From Polyodon spathula (Eukaryota > Chordata > Actinopteri > Acipenseriformes > Polyodontidae): a stretch of 64,000 nucleotides of DNA. The stretch spans positions 4,182,372-4,246,371 of the forward strand of contig NC_054570.1 in the NCBI RefSeq assembly GCF_017654505.1, written 5' to 3'. The translations under genes and the position numbers were made by a program. Positions 11,273 through 22,942 of this stretch are shown one piece after another. The notes under the pieces are model-generated. The model saw nothing but the letters and a program-made list of their open reading frames with translations, did not search any database and had not been told where the DNA came from. Positions within the stretch are counted from its first letter, which is position 1. The number at the start of each line of letters is the position of its first letter.

Positions 11273-13367
11273 GCAAGTTCTTAACAACAGCGTGCTGACT
11301 GCGTCCAAATATTACTGTCAGACACGGCCAAACGACGACACTGCAGTGAAACAGCAATGCAGCAGATCAGCTGAGTGGCGAACCTGTCTGAATTAATAAC
11401 TTGTGGATTTGCATTCGTGGCGCTGCATGCACGCTGCAGCATGGCACGGATACGAGCAAATGCACTCTCACCAGATGTGTGTAGAAGAGTCTTTTAAACG
11501 CATGTCCGAGTGAATGTGCAGTTTACAGGCCTTTTTATTTGTTTTGTTCAATTCAATAATAAGAATGACTTCCCGGATACTAACCTCGCTCCAGCCCTTG
11601 GCAATCCGCGTTGACCCGTGTAGGTAACGGCACGTTTGCACACACTATACCGATGCTACCCCCCCTGTGGGTACTGGAAGCCTTGTGTTATAATGAAACA
11701 GTGCGCAGGATCGCGGTTTACAGCGCCTCCTTTCACAATAACACGATAAGCGCTGTGTTGGCTATTCCTTGCGCTTTTTTTACAGCTGAACTCGGACAGA
11801 ATCGTTAATGTTCTGCAGCCCTGCAAAGCTGACGGCATGCTGTCAGTAATGCCTATTGCTTCCCCCGCCTTCAGATCCCATTGCACAAAGAGCTGTTCTA
11901 CTGTATTAACTGGGGGGGGGCTGGCCCCGCTCTTTGCTTAATATTCATGACAATGCTAATATGCTTGAATATCACTGGCTTTGACGATTCACGCCCTGCT
12001 TTATATTAATGAGCTCTGTTCTCTTGTTTACTGTTTTTTTTTTTTCTTCAATTTTTATATTTATTATTAACGGGTGTACTTCAGTGACTGAGAACATACT
12101 GTTACAAAACCTGCAAACTACTGGTATAATACTCTGCACGAGTATTACTGAATTGATAAATACAGAAAACTCAATGAATACAACTTGAACATGCAGACTG
12201 TAATCAAATTTGCTGATCGTGGTAATTTTGTAACCCAGGAAAAGTTCTCTGTTGGACAATAGGGGCGTTCTCTTAGAGCTCCACTGAAAAGTGAAGCTTA
12301 CAAATAAAAGCATAAACTGCTCGAAATGGCGGTGGTAAACTTGAACCCAGCGTAGAAACGATGCCCAGAAGAAACGAAATTGTAACTAGATATTAAAACG
12401 ACGTGTTTACAAACGAGAAGCGAAAAGACCATTAAATAAAAGAGTCACTTTTGCACAGCCGGGGAGTTTGTAGACAGTGCCTGCGCGCTAGGGGAAGAGG
12501 AGGATACAACCGAGCATATAGGCTGGCAACAAGAAACGAAAAAAAAATATCTAAGAATAAACATTAAAACACTTGAACAGGCGACAGCACGCCTCGGAGC
12601 TGCACGGCGACGCCAATGAAACGGAGTTCCGATGTAAGTACTGGTGCATTGCTGTCGATCGAGTGCTTACATCTGGTCTGGGTCGATGTGATGTTGTTTT
12701 CTCTCAAACAATAAAATGCGTGTGTGAATGAGGCAAACATCATTTACAAATCAAACCAACAAACAGAAAGGGTTAGTAGATTACTGTCTGTTGCAAAGGG
12801 ATAGCAACGAACAGCGACTCGGGGCTAGTTAGGAAAATAACAGCTTGTACCATTTCTTTGAAAGAACAATCAAATGCTGCTTAGCCAGCGTCAGACCGAG
12901 CGCATGACGGCAGCGTCGTTTAGTGACGAACGCTGCAAACTTCCCCGAATGAGCGGATCGTTTAGCCAAGCGAGCAAAACCAAACGCGGGGCTGCTGAAG
13001 TCTGAAACGGGCTTGTGAGGATGTGACAAGCCCAAGTGCGATGGGTTACGCCGCTGCTACAGTACCCGAGTGGCTGGCGAGTGTAATGGGGTCTCCTGTC
13101 CCTGTCACACAGACAGGAAGCAGCGAGGGTTACAGTTCACACTGGGTTGCGTGTTTGATTCAAAGGAAGGCTTTTAAAAATGTATTTTTTTGACAGACAG
13201 GGTTCCAATGCAAGGCCAATATTTAAATACAAGTCTAGTTTACAGTAACTGAAATAATAAAACTGTCTACTAGAGGTACAACATGACACAAGATGCAGCA
13301 AATTGGGATTACAACACGTTGCATCTGCACTTGCACAGTGATAATGTAATAGTGTAAGGATAGTGCA
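10732..13367. other. candidate shared promoter region of the divergent ZBTB pair
   Basis: There is no coding exon. It includes a (TAA)n run at 11236-11271 and three stretches richer in CpG than their surroundings: about 10,930-11,460, 12,470-12,660 and 12,880-13,120. These lie between the two divergent zinc-finger genes, where first exons and promoters would be expected. No transcription start can be fixed from sequence alone. Confidence 0.35.
12560..12632 (+). other. possible untranslated first exon of zbtb9 (splice donor)
   Basis: A consensus donor (TTCCGAT then GTAAGTACTGG, GT at 12633-12634) closes a CpG-containing stretch. It could splice to the acceptor at 14977-14978 in front of the zbtb9 start codon. 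This rests on one donor motif only. Its left limit is a guess. Confidence 0.25.
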
Positions 13368-13592
13368 GCAGCTGAGGATCCAGGAACGTGGCTCTGAGGA
13401 TCCAGGAACGTGGCTCTGAGGATCCAGTAAGGTGGCGCTTCTAGGATCCAGGAACGTGGCTCTGAGGATCCAGTAACGTGGCTCTGAGGATCCAGTAAGG
13501 TGGCGCTTCTAGGATCCAGTAACGTGGCTCTGAGGATCCAGTAAGGTGGCGCTTCTAGGATCCAGTAACGTGGCGCTGAGGATCGAGTAACG
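13368..13592. repeat. 22/25-bp minisatellite, about 10 copies
   Basis: Units are CTGAGGATCCAGTAACGTGG plus CT, with a CTTCTAGGATCC variant and AACGTGG/AAGGTGG exchanges. Confidence 0.9.
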
Positions 13593-13917
13593 TGAGGAGA
13601 TCTAGAAAGAAGTAGAATGTAGTGTAAGAGCAGTGTGAGAGGGAGGACTAGGTGCGCCAGAGCAGCAGGAGGAGGCTTGAACAGGAGGCTCTTTGACTGG
13701 AGAGGGCTGGACAGGCTCTGTGCCTGTTTCCGAAGGGCAGCATTACCACTGCCCGCCGATCACCGTGTGTGTGCAGCTGTGTGGAAGGGCAGCGTTGCAG
13801 TGCAGGCAGGCAATGGGACTAGCAAATGCAGGAGACAAGTGACTGCAGCCTTTAAAAGGCTTTAGCACCCTTTTATTTAAACAACGAAATCAAAACAAAG
13901 GCTCGGTGCAGAGTACA

Positions 13918-14402
13918 GCCCCACACGCTGACCCTGCGGCTCTCAGCTCCACACGCTGACCCTGCGGCTCTCAGCTCCACACGCTGACCCTGCGGCTCTC
14001 AGCTCCACACGCTGACCCTGCGGCTCTCAGCTCCACACGCTGACCCTGCGGCTCTCAGCTCCACACACTGACCCTGCGGCTCTCAGCTCCACACACTGAC
14101 CCTGCGGCTCTCAGCTCCACACACTGACCCTGCGGCTCTCAGCTCCACACACTGACCCTGCGGCTCTCAGCTCCACACACTGACCCTGCGGCTCTCAGCC
14201 CCACACGCTGACCCTGCGGCTCTCAGCTCCACACACTGACCCTGCGGCTCTCAGCTCCACACACTGACCCTGCGGCTCTCAGCTCCACACACTGACCCTG
14301 CGGCTCTCAGCTCCACACACTGACCCTGCGGCTCTGAGCCCCACACACTGACCCTGCGGCTCTCAGTCCTCCTCTCTCTCACTGACCCTGCGGCTCTCAG
14401 TC
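13918..14402. repeat. 28-bp minisatellite, about 17 copies
   Basis: The unit is CCACACGCTGACCCTGCGGC followed by TCTCAGCT. The first copies have CACACG, later ones CACACA, and the last two copies are truncated or altered. The array lies just upstream of the zbtb9 coding start. Confidence 0.95.
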
Positions 14403-14978
14403 CTCCGCTTAAACTAACTGCCTCCCATCTCCTGTGTTATAGCATGTGGCCAGGTGTCAGTGATCATCAATTATCACCCAACCACATGTCAGACATGTTT
14501 TTAGCGGGGAGGGAATTCTAACCCTGGCCCTGCCATATTTAGCACATACTTAAAAAAACAAAAAAACAAAAACAAAACGAAATACAAAGAAACACAAACA
14601 TAATCTTGCAGGGGTGGCCTTTCCAACCCTGGTCTAACTTGTTTAATTGAACCAATGAACCCCCCATCCAAAACCTGAAGTCCTTCGTTGTCTCGTTTTA
14701 CCTGTATAACCTGGAGTGGAATGGCCCTCCAGGACCGTGACTGGACACCCCAGCTCTGTTTCCACATGCAGGGCCCTTGCTCTTCCTTCGAGCTTCGTTT
14801 CGAGATGTAAACTTTTCTCATGTACAGACCAGTTAGAACAGATACTGCTGCCTCATGGTTCGTAGACACGGCTGTGCTGTCGGTCACGTGATCTGATCGC
14901 TGCTCCGTCCTGTCTCAGACAGAGTTACAGGCAGATTGATTCATGTTTGACTCCCTTCTCCCCTGTGTCCCTCTCCAG
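14403..14978 (+). other. intron end upstream of the zbtb9 coding exon
   Basis: Non-coding sequence ending in a strong polypyrimidine tract and acceptor (CCCTGTGTCCCTCTCCAG, AG at 14977-14978). It precedes the zbtb9 ATG by 19 bases. Confidence 0.5.
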
Positions 14979-14997
14979 TGGTTGCAGTCTCTGCAGT

Positions 14998-17900
14998 ATG
15001 GACCCTGACAATAGCAGCTCCAGTTCAGGTGTGACTGGCCCCAGTTCGTCTCGCAGGCTGGTGGACCTGCAGTTTCCTAACTACAGCGCGGTGCTGCTGG
15101 AGCACCTGAATCAGCACCGTGAGGAGGGGAAGTTCTGTGACCTGGCGGTGCACGTGAGGGGGCAGGTGTTCCGCGCGCACAAGGCTGTGCTGGCCGCCTC
15201 CTCCTCCTACTTCCACGACAAGCTGCTGCTGAGGGACAGCGATGTCATCGCCCTGCCCAGTGTCATCGACCCTAGGGCCTTTGCAGGGCTGCTGGGGCTC
15301 ATATACACCGGCCGGCTGCGGGTCACAGTGCAGGACATGCCCAGTTACTTGCTGGTGGCTAGCGGCTTGCAGCTCTGGCATGTTGTGGACCGGTGTAAAG
15401 AGATACTGAAGAGGGAAGAGGAGCAGGTACATACACTGAGAGAGCAGCACAGCTCTGAGAGAGCAGCACAGCTCTAAGACAGCTTCATAGCACTGAGACA
15501 ACTTCACAGCATTGAGACAGCTTCACAACACTGAGAGAGCAGCACAGCACTGAGAGAGCAGCACAGCACTGAGACAGCTTCATAGCACTGAGACAACTTC
15601 ACAGCATTGAGACAGCTTCACAACACTGAGAGCAGCACAGCACTGAGACAGCTTCACAACACTGAGACAGCTTCACAACACTGAGACACTTCACAGCATG
15701 GAGGCAGCATCAGGACAGTTGTCCTGGATTCCTCAGAGTAATTGAAATCTCTTTTGTCTCCACAGAAGCATTTCAGTAAGAAGAGATCGTACAGAAACTG
15801 CCGCTCCACCTCCCAGTCTCCCAGTAGCAGCCAGGTACTGGTGGGGTGTCGAGAGGATACCGGGGGCAGAGACTGTACAGCGAGCGTGCACACTCAGGAG
15901 AGCCTGGCTGTGAGGAGAGAGCGGGAGGGGGGCAGGCAAGAGGCCCCAGAGGGGCAGGAGGGGCAGGACGTTCAGTGTGTCAGGCCCAGCAGCAACAGCA
16001 GGCCTGGTCGACATGGCAACAGCAAGACCGAGGAGGAGCTGTACTACTCTACAGAACGAGAGGACCATTATTACTATAGCAACAGCAACAACATCACCGG
16101 CAATGACGAGGAGTATGAGGTACACTCCAAGCTGTCTGTGTGATGAGTCCCTGTGTGTATCCCTGTGTGTATCTGTGATGAGTCCCTGTGTGTATCCCTG
16201 TGTGTATCTGTGATCAGTCCCTGTGTGTATCCCTGTGTGTATCTGTGATCAGTCCCTGTGTGTATCTGTGATGAGTCCCTGTGTGTATCTGTGATCAGTC
16301 CCTGTGTGTATCCCTGTGTGTATCTGTGATGAGTCCCTGTGTGTATCCCTGTGTGTATCTGTGAAGAGTCCCTGTGTGTATCTGTGATCAGTCCCTGTGT
16401 GTATCCCTGTGTGTATCTGTGATGAGTCCCTCTGTGTATCTGTGATGAGTCCCTGTGTGTATCTGTGATGAGTCCCTGTGTGTATCTGTGATCAGTCCCT
16501 GTGTGTATCTGTGATCAGTCCCTGTGTGTATCCCTGTGTGTAGTCCCTGTGTGTATCTGTGATGAGTCCCTGTGTGTATCCCTGTGTGTATCTGTGATGA
16601 GTCCCTGTGTGTATCTGTGATGAGTCCCTGTGTGTATCTGTGATGAGTCCCTGTGTGTATCCCTGTGTGTATCTGTGATCAGTCCCTGTGTGTATCCCTG
16701 TGTGTATCTGTGATGAGTCCCTGTGTGTATCTGTGATGAGTCCCTGTGTGTATCTGTGATGAGTCCCTGTGTGTATCTGTGATGAGTCCCTGTGTGTATC
16801 TGTGATGAGTCCCTGTGTGTATCTGTGATGAGTCCCTGTGTGTATCTGTGATCAGTCCCTGTGTGTATGAGTCCCTGTGTGTATCTGTGATCAGTCCCTG
16901 TGTGTATCTGTGATCAGTCCCTGTGTGTATCTGTGATCAGTCCCTGTGTGTATCCCTGTGTGTATCTGTGATGAGTCCCTGTGTGTATCTGTGATGAGTC
17001 CCTGTGTGTATCTGTGTGTATCCCTGTGTGTATCTGTGATGAGTCCCTGTGTGTATCTGTGATCAGTCCCTGTGTGTATCTGTGATCAGTCCCTGTGTGT
17101 ATCTGTGATGAGTCCCTGTGTGTATCTGTGATGAGTCCCTGTGTGTATCTGTGATGAGTCCCTGTGTGTATCTGTGATGAGTCCCTGTGTGTATCTGTGA
17201 TCAGTCCCTGTGTGTATCCCTGTGTGTATCTGTGATGAGTCCCTGTGTGTATCTGTGATCAGTCCCTGTGTGTATCCCTGTGTGTATCTGTGATGAGTCC
17301 CTGTGTGTATCCCTGTGTGTATCTGTGATGAGTCCCTGTGTGTATCTGTGTGTATCCCTGTGTGTATCTGTGATGAGTCCCTGTGTGTATCTGTGATGAG
17401 TCCCCTGTGTGTAGTCCCTGTGTGTATCTGTGTGTATCCCTGTGTGTATCTGTGATCAGTCCCTGTGTGTATCTGTGATCAGTCCCTGTGTGTATCTACA
17501 GTGTGATCAGGCCCTGTGTGTATCTGCAGCTAGGATTCACTTGTGTGCTACACTGGGCTTGGGAAGGAGTAGCTCCTGTGGTTGGTTTACCATGGCATGA
17601 TCCTGCTACCCGTGGCACAGTCCTGGTAGTCGTAACACAGTTCTGCTATACGTGGAATGTGGGTTTGAATTTCTTTGTTTTCTATGTCAGGTCGATGAGG
17701 ACATGGAGGGGGCAGAGACTGAGGACGATGATGTCATCAAGGTGCATGTCCAATCAGAGGAGGAGGAGGAGGAGGAGGAAGAAGAGGAGGAGGAAGAGGA
17801 AGGAGGGGGGCTGATTGCAGAAAGGAGAGATGGAGAAGGAGAGATCTGCAGTGGCTCTATTGATGAGAACGGGAGGATGGTAGTGATTGAGGTTGACAGG

Positions 17901-18899
17901 GAGAGGGGGAGAGAGAGGAAGAGGGAGCCCCTGGAGAGGGAGGCAGCAACCAGCTTTTCATACAAGCTTGTACACAAACAGGACAGCCAACCAAGCCTGG
18001 AGCAGAGACAACAAACCCTTTCAAATTCTTCAAACTCGTTTTCCACAGCAGCAGGGGCAGCAAGTGTACACGACTCAAGCGGGGGGGCTTTCTCGAGCAT
18101 GGGGGAGCTCCGACTGGGGCGACTGGGAACACTGGGAGCTGGCAGCGAACTGGTTCATGTGAAGGAGGAGAGTTGGGAGGAGGGTGAGAGAGAAGGGAAA
18201 GTGCTGATCAGCGAGAGTGGACAGGGAATGAACTTCATTGATTCCATCAGTAGAAGTGGTACCTGTAAGAGTAATGATGAGATGAGTCCGCAGCGGAGTC
18301 AGGCTGGTTTCACTGTGTACTCCGGGGATTTCAAAGCTGAGGGAGCAGGTGGAAGGAGCAGTGACTATTTCCTGCTCTCTGCCCTGCACAACAAGGAGCC
18401 CGGCCCCGCCTCTTTGCTGGCTGCTGGGCCGGTCAAGGTGGATTCTTCCTCCTTCCCTGACGGCACCAAAGTCATCGCAGACCTCATGGGTTACCCTGCC
18501 AACGCTGTCGCCCAGCAACCCATGGATATCCATGGCAACGAGATCGTCACTCACGCCTCGCTGGGGCAGGCAGTGCACGCACCGGTCAAGATCCTGTCCG
18601 TGGCGCCCGACGGCAAGCGATTTGGCTGCCTGTGTGGCAAGCGCTTCGCGGTGAAGCCCAAGAGAGACCGGCACATCATGCTGACCCTGAGCGTGCGCCC
18701 CTTCGACTGCTCCGTCTGCGAGAAGAAGTTCAAACTGAAGCACCACCTGAACGAGCACATGAAGACACACATGGGCTTCCTGTACAAGTGTGAGCGCTGT
18801 GGCCGCAAGTTCAGAATGAGGAGCTGCTACCTGAAGCACCTGCAGCAGGAGGAGGAGCAGCTGCAGCAGCACAGTGCAAGTGCAAGCAGCATGCTGTGA
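14998..18899 (+). CDS. zbtb9: zbtb9: BTB/POZ zinc-finger protein 9, three coding exons
   Basis: A predicted nuclear transcription regulator. Coding exons 14998-15426, 15766-16119 and 17691-18899 have GT donors (CAG/GTACAT, GAG/GTACAC) and AG acceptors. All junctions are phase 0, giving 663 aa. The BTB domain spans about residues 22-138 (LNQHREEGKFCDLAV, LVASGLQLWHVVDRC). Exon 2 adds a Ser/Gln/Asn-rich linker with SQSPSSS. Exon 3 adds an acidic poly-Glu run (about 284-300), the ZBTB9 signature MDIHGNEI with GQAVHAPVK, and three fingers starting at residue 574 with KRFGCLCGKRFAVKPKRDRH. Finger 1 is incomplete, as in ZBTB9. Finger 2 is C2H2. Finger 3 has C-x2-C-x12-H but no normally spaced fourth ligand. 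It is longer than mammalian ZBTB9, which I recall as about 470 aa and one coding exon. The assignment rests on motif order, and the splice model is inferred. Confidence 0.88.
15440..15695. repeat. intronic minisatellite in zbtb9 intron 1
   Basis: Irregular units of about 19-21 bp are built from CACTGAGACAGCTTCACA and GAGAGAGCAGCACAG. It starts about 13 bases after the splice donor. Confidence 0.85.
16141..17515. repeat. intronic minisatellite in zbtb9 intron 2, about 1.4 kb
   Basis: A 22-23 bp unit (GATGAGTCCCTGTGTGTATC plus TGT) alternates with GATCAG variants and shorter CCCTGTGTGTAT units. It fills nearly all of the intron between 16119 and 17691. Confidence 0.95.
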
Positions 18900-19470
18900 A
18901 GGACAGGGTGAGGGAGCGAGGGTGTGAGGGAGTGACAGCGAGGGTGAGGGAGTGAGTGCGAGTATGAATATTTCAGTGTACGTCTCAGAATTAGTGTGTG
19001 TGAGTGACTGTGTCTCAGTGTGAGTGCCAGTGTGTGTGTGTGTGTCAGCGTATGTGTGAATGTGAGTTAGGGGGTGAGGGAATGAGAGTGAGTGAGGGAG
19101 TGTTAGAGTGAGGCTGAGGGAGAGAGGGTGTGAGGGTGAGAACAAATGTGAGAATAAGAGCGAGGGTGTGAGAGCGAGGGTGAGGGTGTGAGTGAGAGTG
19201 ACAGTGTGATGGTGTGAGTGTGGGTGTGAGTGCGAGGGTGTGAGTGAGTCAAGGTGTGAGGGTGAGTGAGGGTGTGACAGCGAAGGTGAGGGAGTGAGGG
19301 AGTGAGGGTGTGCGGGGATGAGAGTGAGGGTGTGAGGGTGTGAGAGTGAGTGAGAACAAGGGTGTGACAGCGAAGGTGAGGGAGTGAGGGTTTGAATGTG
19401 AGTATGAATGACTGTCAGAGTAAGTTTCAAAGTGAGTGTGTGGGTGCGTGTGCATGTGCGTGAATGTCAC
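18900..19470. repeat. degenerate GTGAGGG-type repeat downstream of zbtb9
   Basis: A run of GTGAGGGTGTGAG, GTGAGAGTGAG and similar hexamer-like words follows the zbtb9 stop codon. The strand is strongly G/T/A biased. The long minus-strand frame through it (to about 19430) is low complexity and also runs antisense through zbtb9 exon 3, so it is not a gene. Confidence 0.75.
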
Positions 19471-19931
19471 TGTTGCTATCTGAAAACAGCTCCAGCAAGA
19501 GTAAGAGCAGCGTGCTAGTGCAGGCAGCAGGCTGTAGCTGTGTGTGTGTCTCAGAGCGTAGACTAGTGGACTGTATTGAATTCCTAATTCAGCCCCATTG
19601 TGTCCATGTGTCCATTGTACTTCAGGAGACTAAGATGCCTTAGACAGTCAATGTTATATGTTGTCATTTTACACCATGTCATTGTCAACTGCAAATATTC
19701 TAAGAACTTTTACCTTACCATCTAAATCTGCCTCTGAGAGTATGTGCACTTTGTTGAATGCAGTCAAAACTCAGTACCCATGAAAATGATGGAGATTCCT
19801 GTTTGATTAGATGGACTAACTGACAAGCCCTGAAAACGTTAATTAACCAAAATTCACACACAAACGCTGACGCACGCACACACTGACACACACACGTGCA
19901 CTCTGAAACACACGCTGACGCACGCACACAC

Positions 19932-20360
19932 AGAGACCGGCACATCATGCTGACCCTGAGCGTGCGCCCCTTCGACTGCTCCGTCTGCGAGAAGAAGTTC
20001 AAACTGAAGCACCACCTGAACGAGCACATGAAGACACACATGGGCTTCCTGTACAAGTGTGAGCGCTGTGGCCGCAAGTTCAGAATGAGGAGCTGCTACC
20101 TGAAGCACCTGCAGCAGGAGGAGGAGCAGCTGCAGCAGCACAGTGCAAGTGCAAGCAGCATGCTGTGAAGGACAGGGTGAGGGAGCGAGGGTGTAAGGGA
20201 GTGAGAGCGAGGGTGAGGGAGTGAGAGGGAGGGAGTCAGTCTGGGTGAGGGTTTGAGTGCGAGTATGAATGTGTCAGTGTACGTCTCGGAATTAGTGTGT
20301 GTGAGTGCCAGTGTGTGTGTGCATGTGAGTTAGGGGGTGAGGGAGTGAGAGCGAGTGTGA
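19932..20360 (+). pseudogene. duplicated zbtb9 3' end (fingers 2-3, stop and 3' flank)
   Basis: Bases from 19932 match zbtb9 from 18663 at a constant offset of 1269 bp. I saw no difference through the stop codon (20166-20168) and about 25 bp beyond. A diverged copy of the 3' flank continues to about 20360. The copy starts at the KRDRH part of finger 1, so it lacks the first C-x-C, the BTB domain and all upstream exons. It joins upstream to a CA-rich tract (GACGCACGCACACACAG). The frame stays open for 90 codons. It is a partial tandem duplication or an assembly duplication. Use as an alternative last exon is possible but the upstream AG lacks a pyrimidine tract. Confidence 0.9.
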
Positions 20361-21064
20361 GAGTAAGAGTGAGGGTGTGAGAGAGTGAGAGTGACAGCAT
20401 GCTGACGCACACATACTCTGACTCGCCCACCCTGAAACACACACATGCTGACAGACACACCACTTTGTTTATCGAAGGACAGCCCTCTCGTTTGATGGAA
20501 ACCCTAAAGCAACACTTCATCCTGATCACAGTAATTTGTGGCTCACACTGTAAAGGATTCAGTGCTGCTGAACCAACACCATTCATACTGTGAGCATATC
20601 AGTAGAATGGTAGTCAGTGTGCAAAAGGAGGTTATTAAGCTCGCTGGAATTCTGGAAATAGAAAGGTGAACTTTATTAAACAACCTTGCTGGAGAGGTAG
20701 GAGATGGAAGGACATCTTTAAAATCCCCATTTGCTTCCGTGTCTGCAAGATGGACTGTTTGCGAGAGTGCAGCACGGCTCCTCTGCACTGGAGAGGCTCA
20801 GGAGAGCGTTCCTAGGCTGGCAGTAACAGCTTACCTGCAAGAGCAGCGCGCTGCCACGCTGCCACGCTGCCTTTAGAAGAGATTGAAGCGTTCACCATCA
20901 ACACTTCATCTTTCTAATGTCTTCATTTTGTAAAATATGAGATCAAGTGGTTTTTTTTTTGTGTTTTGTTAATGCCTTTAAAAAAAAAAAAAAAGTGCAC
21001 CTAATGTTACTCTGCACAGGTTCCTTTTTTTTTCCATTTTTATCCTGTGTGTCTGTGTGTATAA
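20361..21064. other. non-coding, repeat-flanked
   Basis: The first part is degenerate GTGAG/CTGACACAC sequence. The remainder is unique with poly-T (20950) and poly-A (20980) runs. No gene was recognised. Confidence 0.35.
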
Positions 21065-21485
21065 CAGATCCAGTCCACCCTCATGGGGTTACATGCCTCT
21101 GTGATCCAGTCTGCCCTCATGGGGTTACATGCCTCTGTGATCCAGTCCGCCCTCATGGGGTTACATGCCCCTGTGATCCAGTCTGCTCTCATGGGGTTAC
21201 ATGCCTCTGTGATCCAGTCTGCCCTCATGGGGTTACATGCCCCTGTGATCCAGTCTGCTCTCATGGGGTTACATGCCTCTGTGATCCAGTCTGCTCTCAT
21301 GGGGTTACATGCCCCTGTGATCCAGTCCGCCCTCATGGGGTTACATGCCCCTGTGATCCAGTCTGCTCTCATGGGGTTACATGCCCCTGTGATCCAGTCC
21401 GCCCTCATGGGGTTACATGCCCCTGTGATCCAATCTGCTCTCATGGGGTTACATGCCCCTGTGATCCAGTCCGCCCTCATGGGAA
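21065..21485. repeat. 36-bp minisatellite, about 12 copies
   Basis: The unit is CCTCATGGGGTTACATGCC followed by CCTGTGATCCAGTCCGC, with CCT/TCT and GCC/GCT exchanges. The 36-bp period keeps several frames open on both strands (up to about 218 codons). No protein is supported. Confidence 0.95.
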
Positions 21486-22942
21486 CACTGGGAACACGTG
21501 TAAGTGTACCGAGTACTGTACACTTAGCAAGTGTAGTCGGCGCTTTTCAGTGGAAACCTCCTCGGATCGTCTCTTTCAGACTGGATCTCGTTTATGCAGC
21601 TGATCTATATGAAGGAGTAGCACTATTACGATCTTGGCAAAAGAACAAAACGCAATTGTTTTCTTTATAGCACTGGGACAAATACGCATCGTAATTAAAG
21701 TGTATTCACGCCACAGAATTTACAAATTAAAGTAAAACTACCATTCAAAAGAAACCAGTGCATGAGAGAAGCGTGAATGAAGTAAAACCCTGTATTATTA
21801 TTACTGCCTACTTCGTGTTCAGACTGTCTTCTTGTGGGATCTGCTGTTTGCACAAAATCTCCCCCGGAGTTTAGTCTCTTGAGCTACTGGCACTGCTACG
21901 AAAACAAATCTCAAGTTATCATTTGTTTATTATATAGGCCCGCCTAATTTAACATATATGACACAGTTAAATATTCTTCATTCTCGATTGTTTTAAATGT
22001 GGCGTTTTTTAAAAAAAATATTTTTTTAAAAAATAACTTAAAGTTTACCATCTGATATCAGTTAGCTAAAGCATAAGTCAGTATTTCTGCAGCTGCAGAA
22101 GAGGCAACAGGATGCTTTTCTTCATCTTCATGAAGTGAATCTTCAATTTCAAGGTGTCCTACAATGATGGCAATAATACTATTGTATACAAGATTCTTCT
22201 GGTTTTAGTTCCAACTGAGTTACATCAGTTACTGAACTAAATACAATTGCCACTTTGGTACACTTGACGTTCGTAACTGAACTGAGAACATTTTTCTTTC
22301 ACACTGAAGAAAAAGTAAGCGAACTGCCCCCAGAACGGGTGCAACTGTGCCGAGAGCACCTCTTTCATGTGGTCTCGGGACGGTTCATTTTGATCGTTCC
22401 CGGGAACGTTTGGAGCTTTCACACTTCAGGGCAACCGTTCCAAACTCAAACGAACTGCACCGGGAATTGAGACATCAGCCAAGTGTTAATAGGGCAGGAA
22501 TCGTGAGATGCAGTATTAACAAATGACCACAGTCCTTGCACAAAACAAAAAAAAAATGTCATCCTGTAGTTGGACATTCATTTAAAAACTCTTAAGTATG
22601 ACGTAATTGCACATTTACACATTGCTCAAGTGGTGTCATTTTAGCAAGAGTTTCATATTCCCTGAGGTTAAAGTGAATGACGGTTTTAATCCGCTAACGT
22701 CTCGTCAGTAGAAGTCTTGTGTTCATAAAGACCCTTAACCTCTAGCCCTGGGTCCCACGCAGGCTGTATTTTAACAGCCTTTCAGTGAGAGGGTTTATAT
22801 TGCACATCTGTCTGGATAACAAACATGCTGTGCCTCAGAGTTATTCTTTCAAGCTAAATTCAGTTTATGTTTTTACAGTTTCCAAATACATTTTCTGTTG
22901 TCATCAAAAGAAATATATATATTATAAACCAAAACTATTTTG
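21486..22942. other. non-coding, AT-rich, possibly old transposon debris
   Basis: No exon was recognised. A GC-richer patch at about 22255-22480 (CTTTCACACTGAAG, GGAACGTTTGGAG, TTTCACACTTCAGG) looks like non-autonomous DNA-transposon debris, but I found no paired ends. Confidence 0.3.

Noticed and set aside
18075..19430. A 451-codon minus-strand frame
   Set aside because: Half is antisense to zbtb9 exon 3 and half is GTGAGGG-type low-complexity repeat. It has no recognisable domain.
21040..21670. Overlapping frames of 146-218 codons on both strands
   Set aside because: They are explained by the 36-bp minisatellite, which contains no stop in several frames.
22255..22480. Possible PIF-Harbinger or hAT MITE
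   Set aside because: It has a suggestive base pattern (TTTCACACT) but I could not find paired inverted ends or a target duplication.
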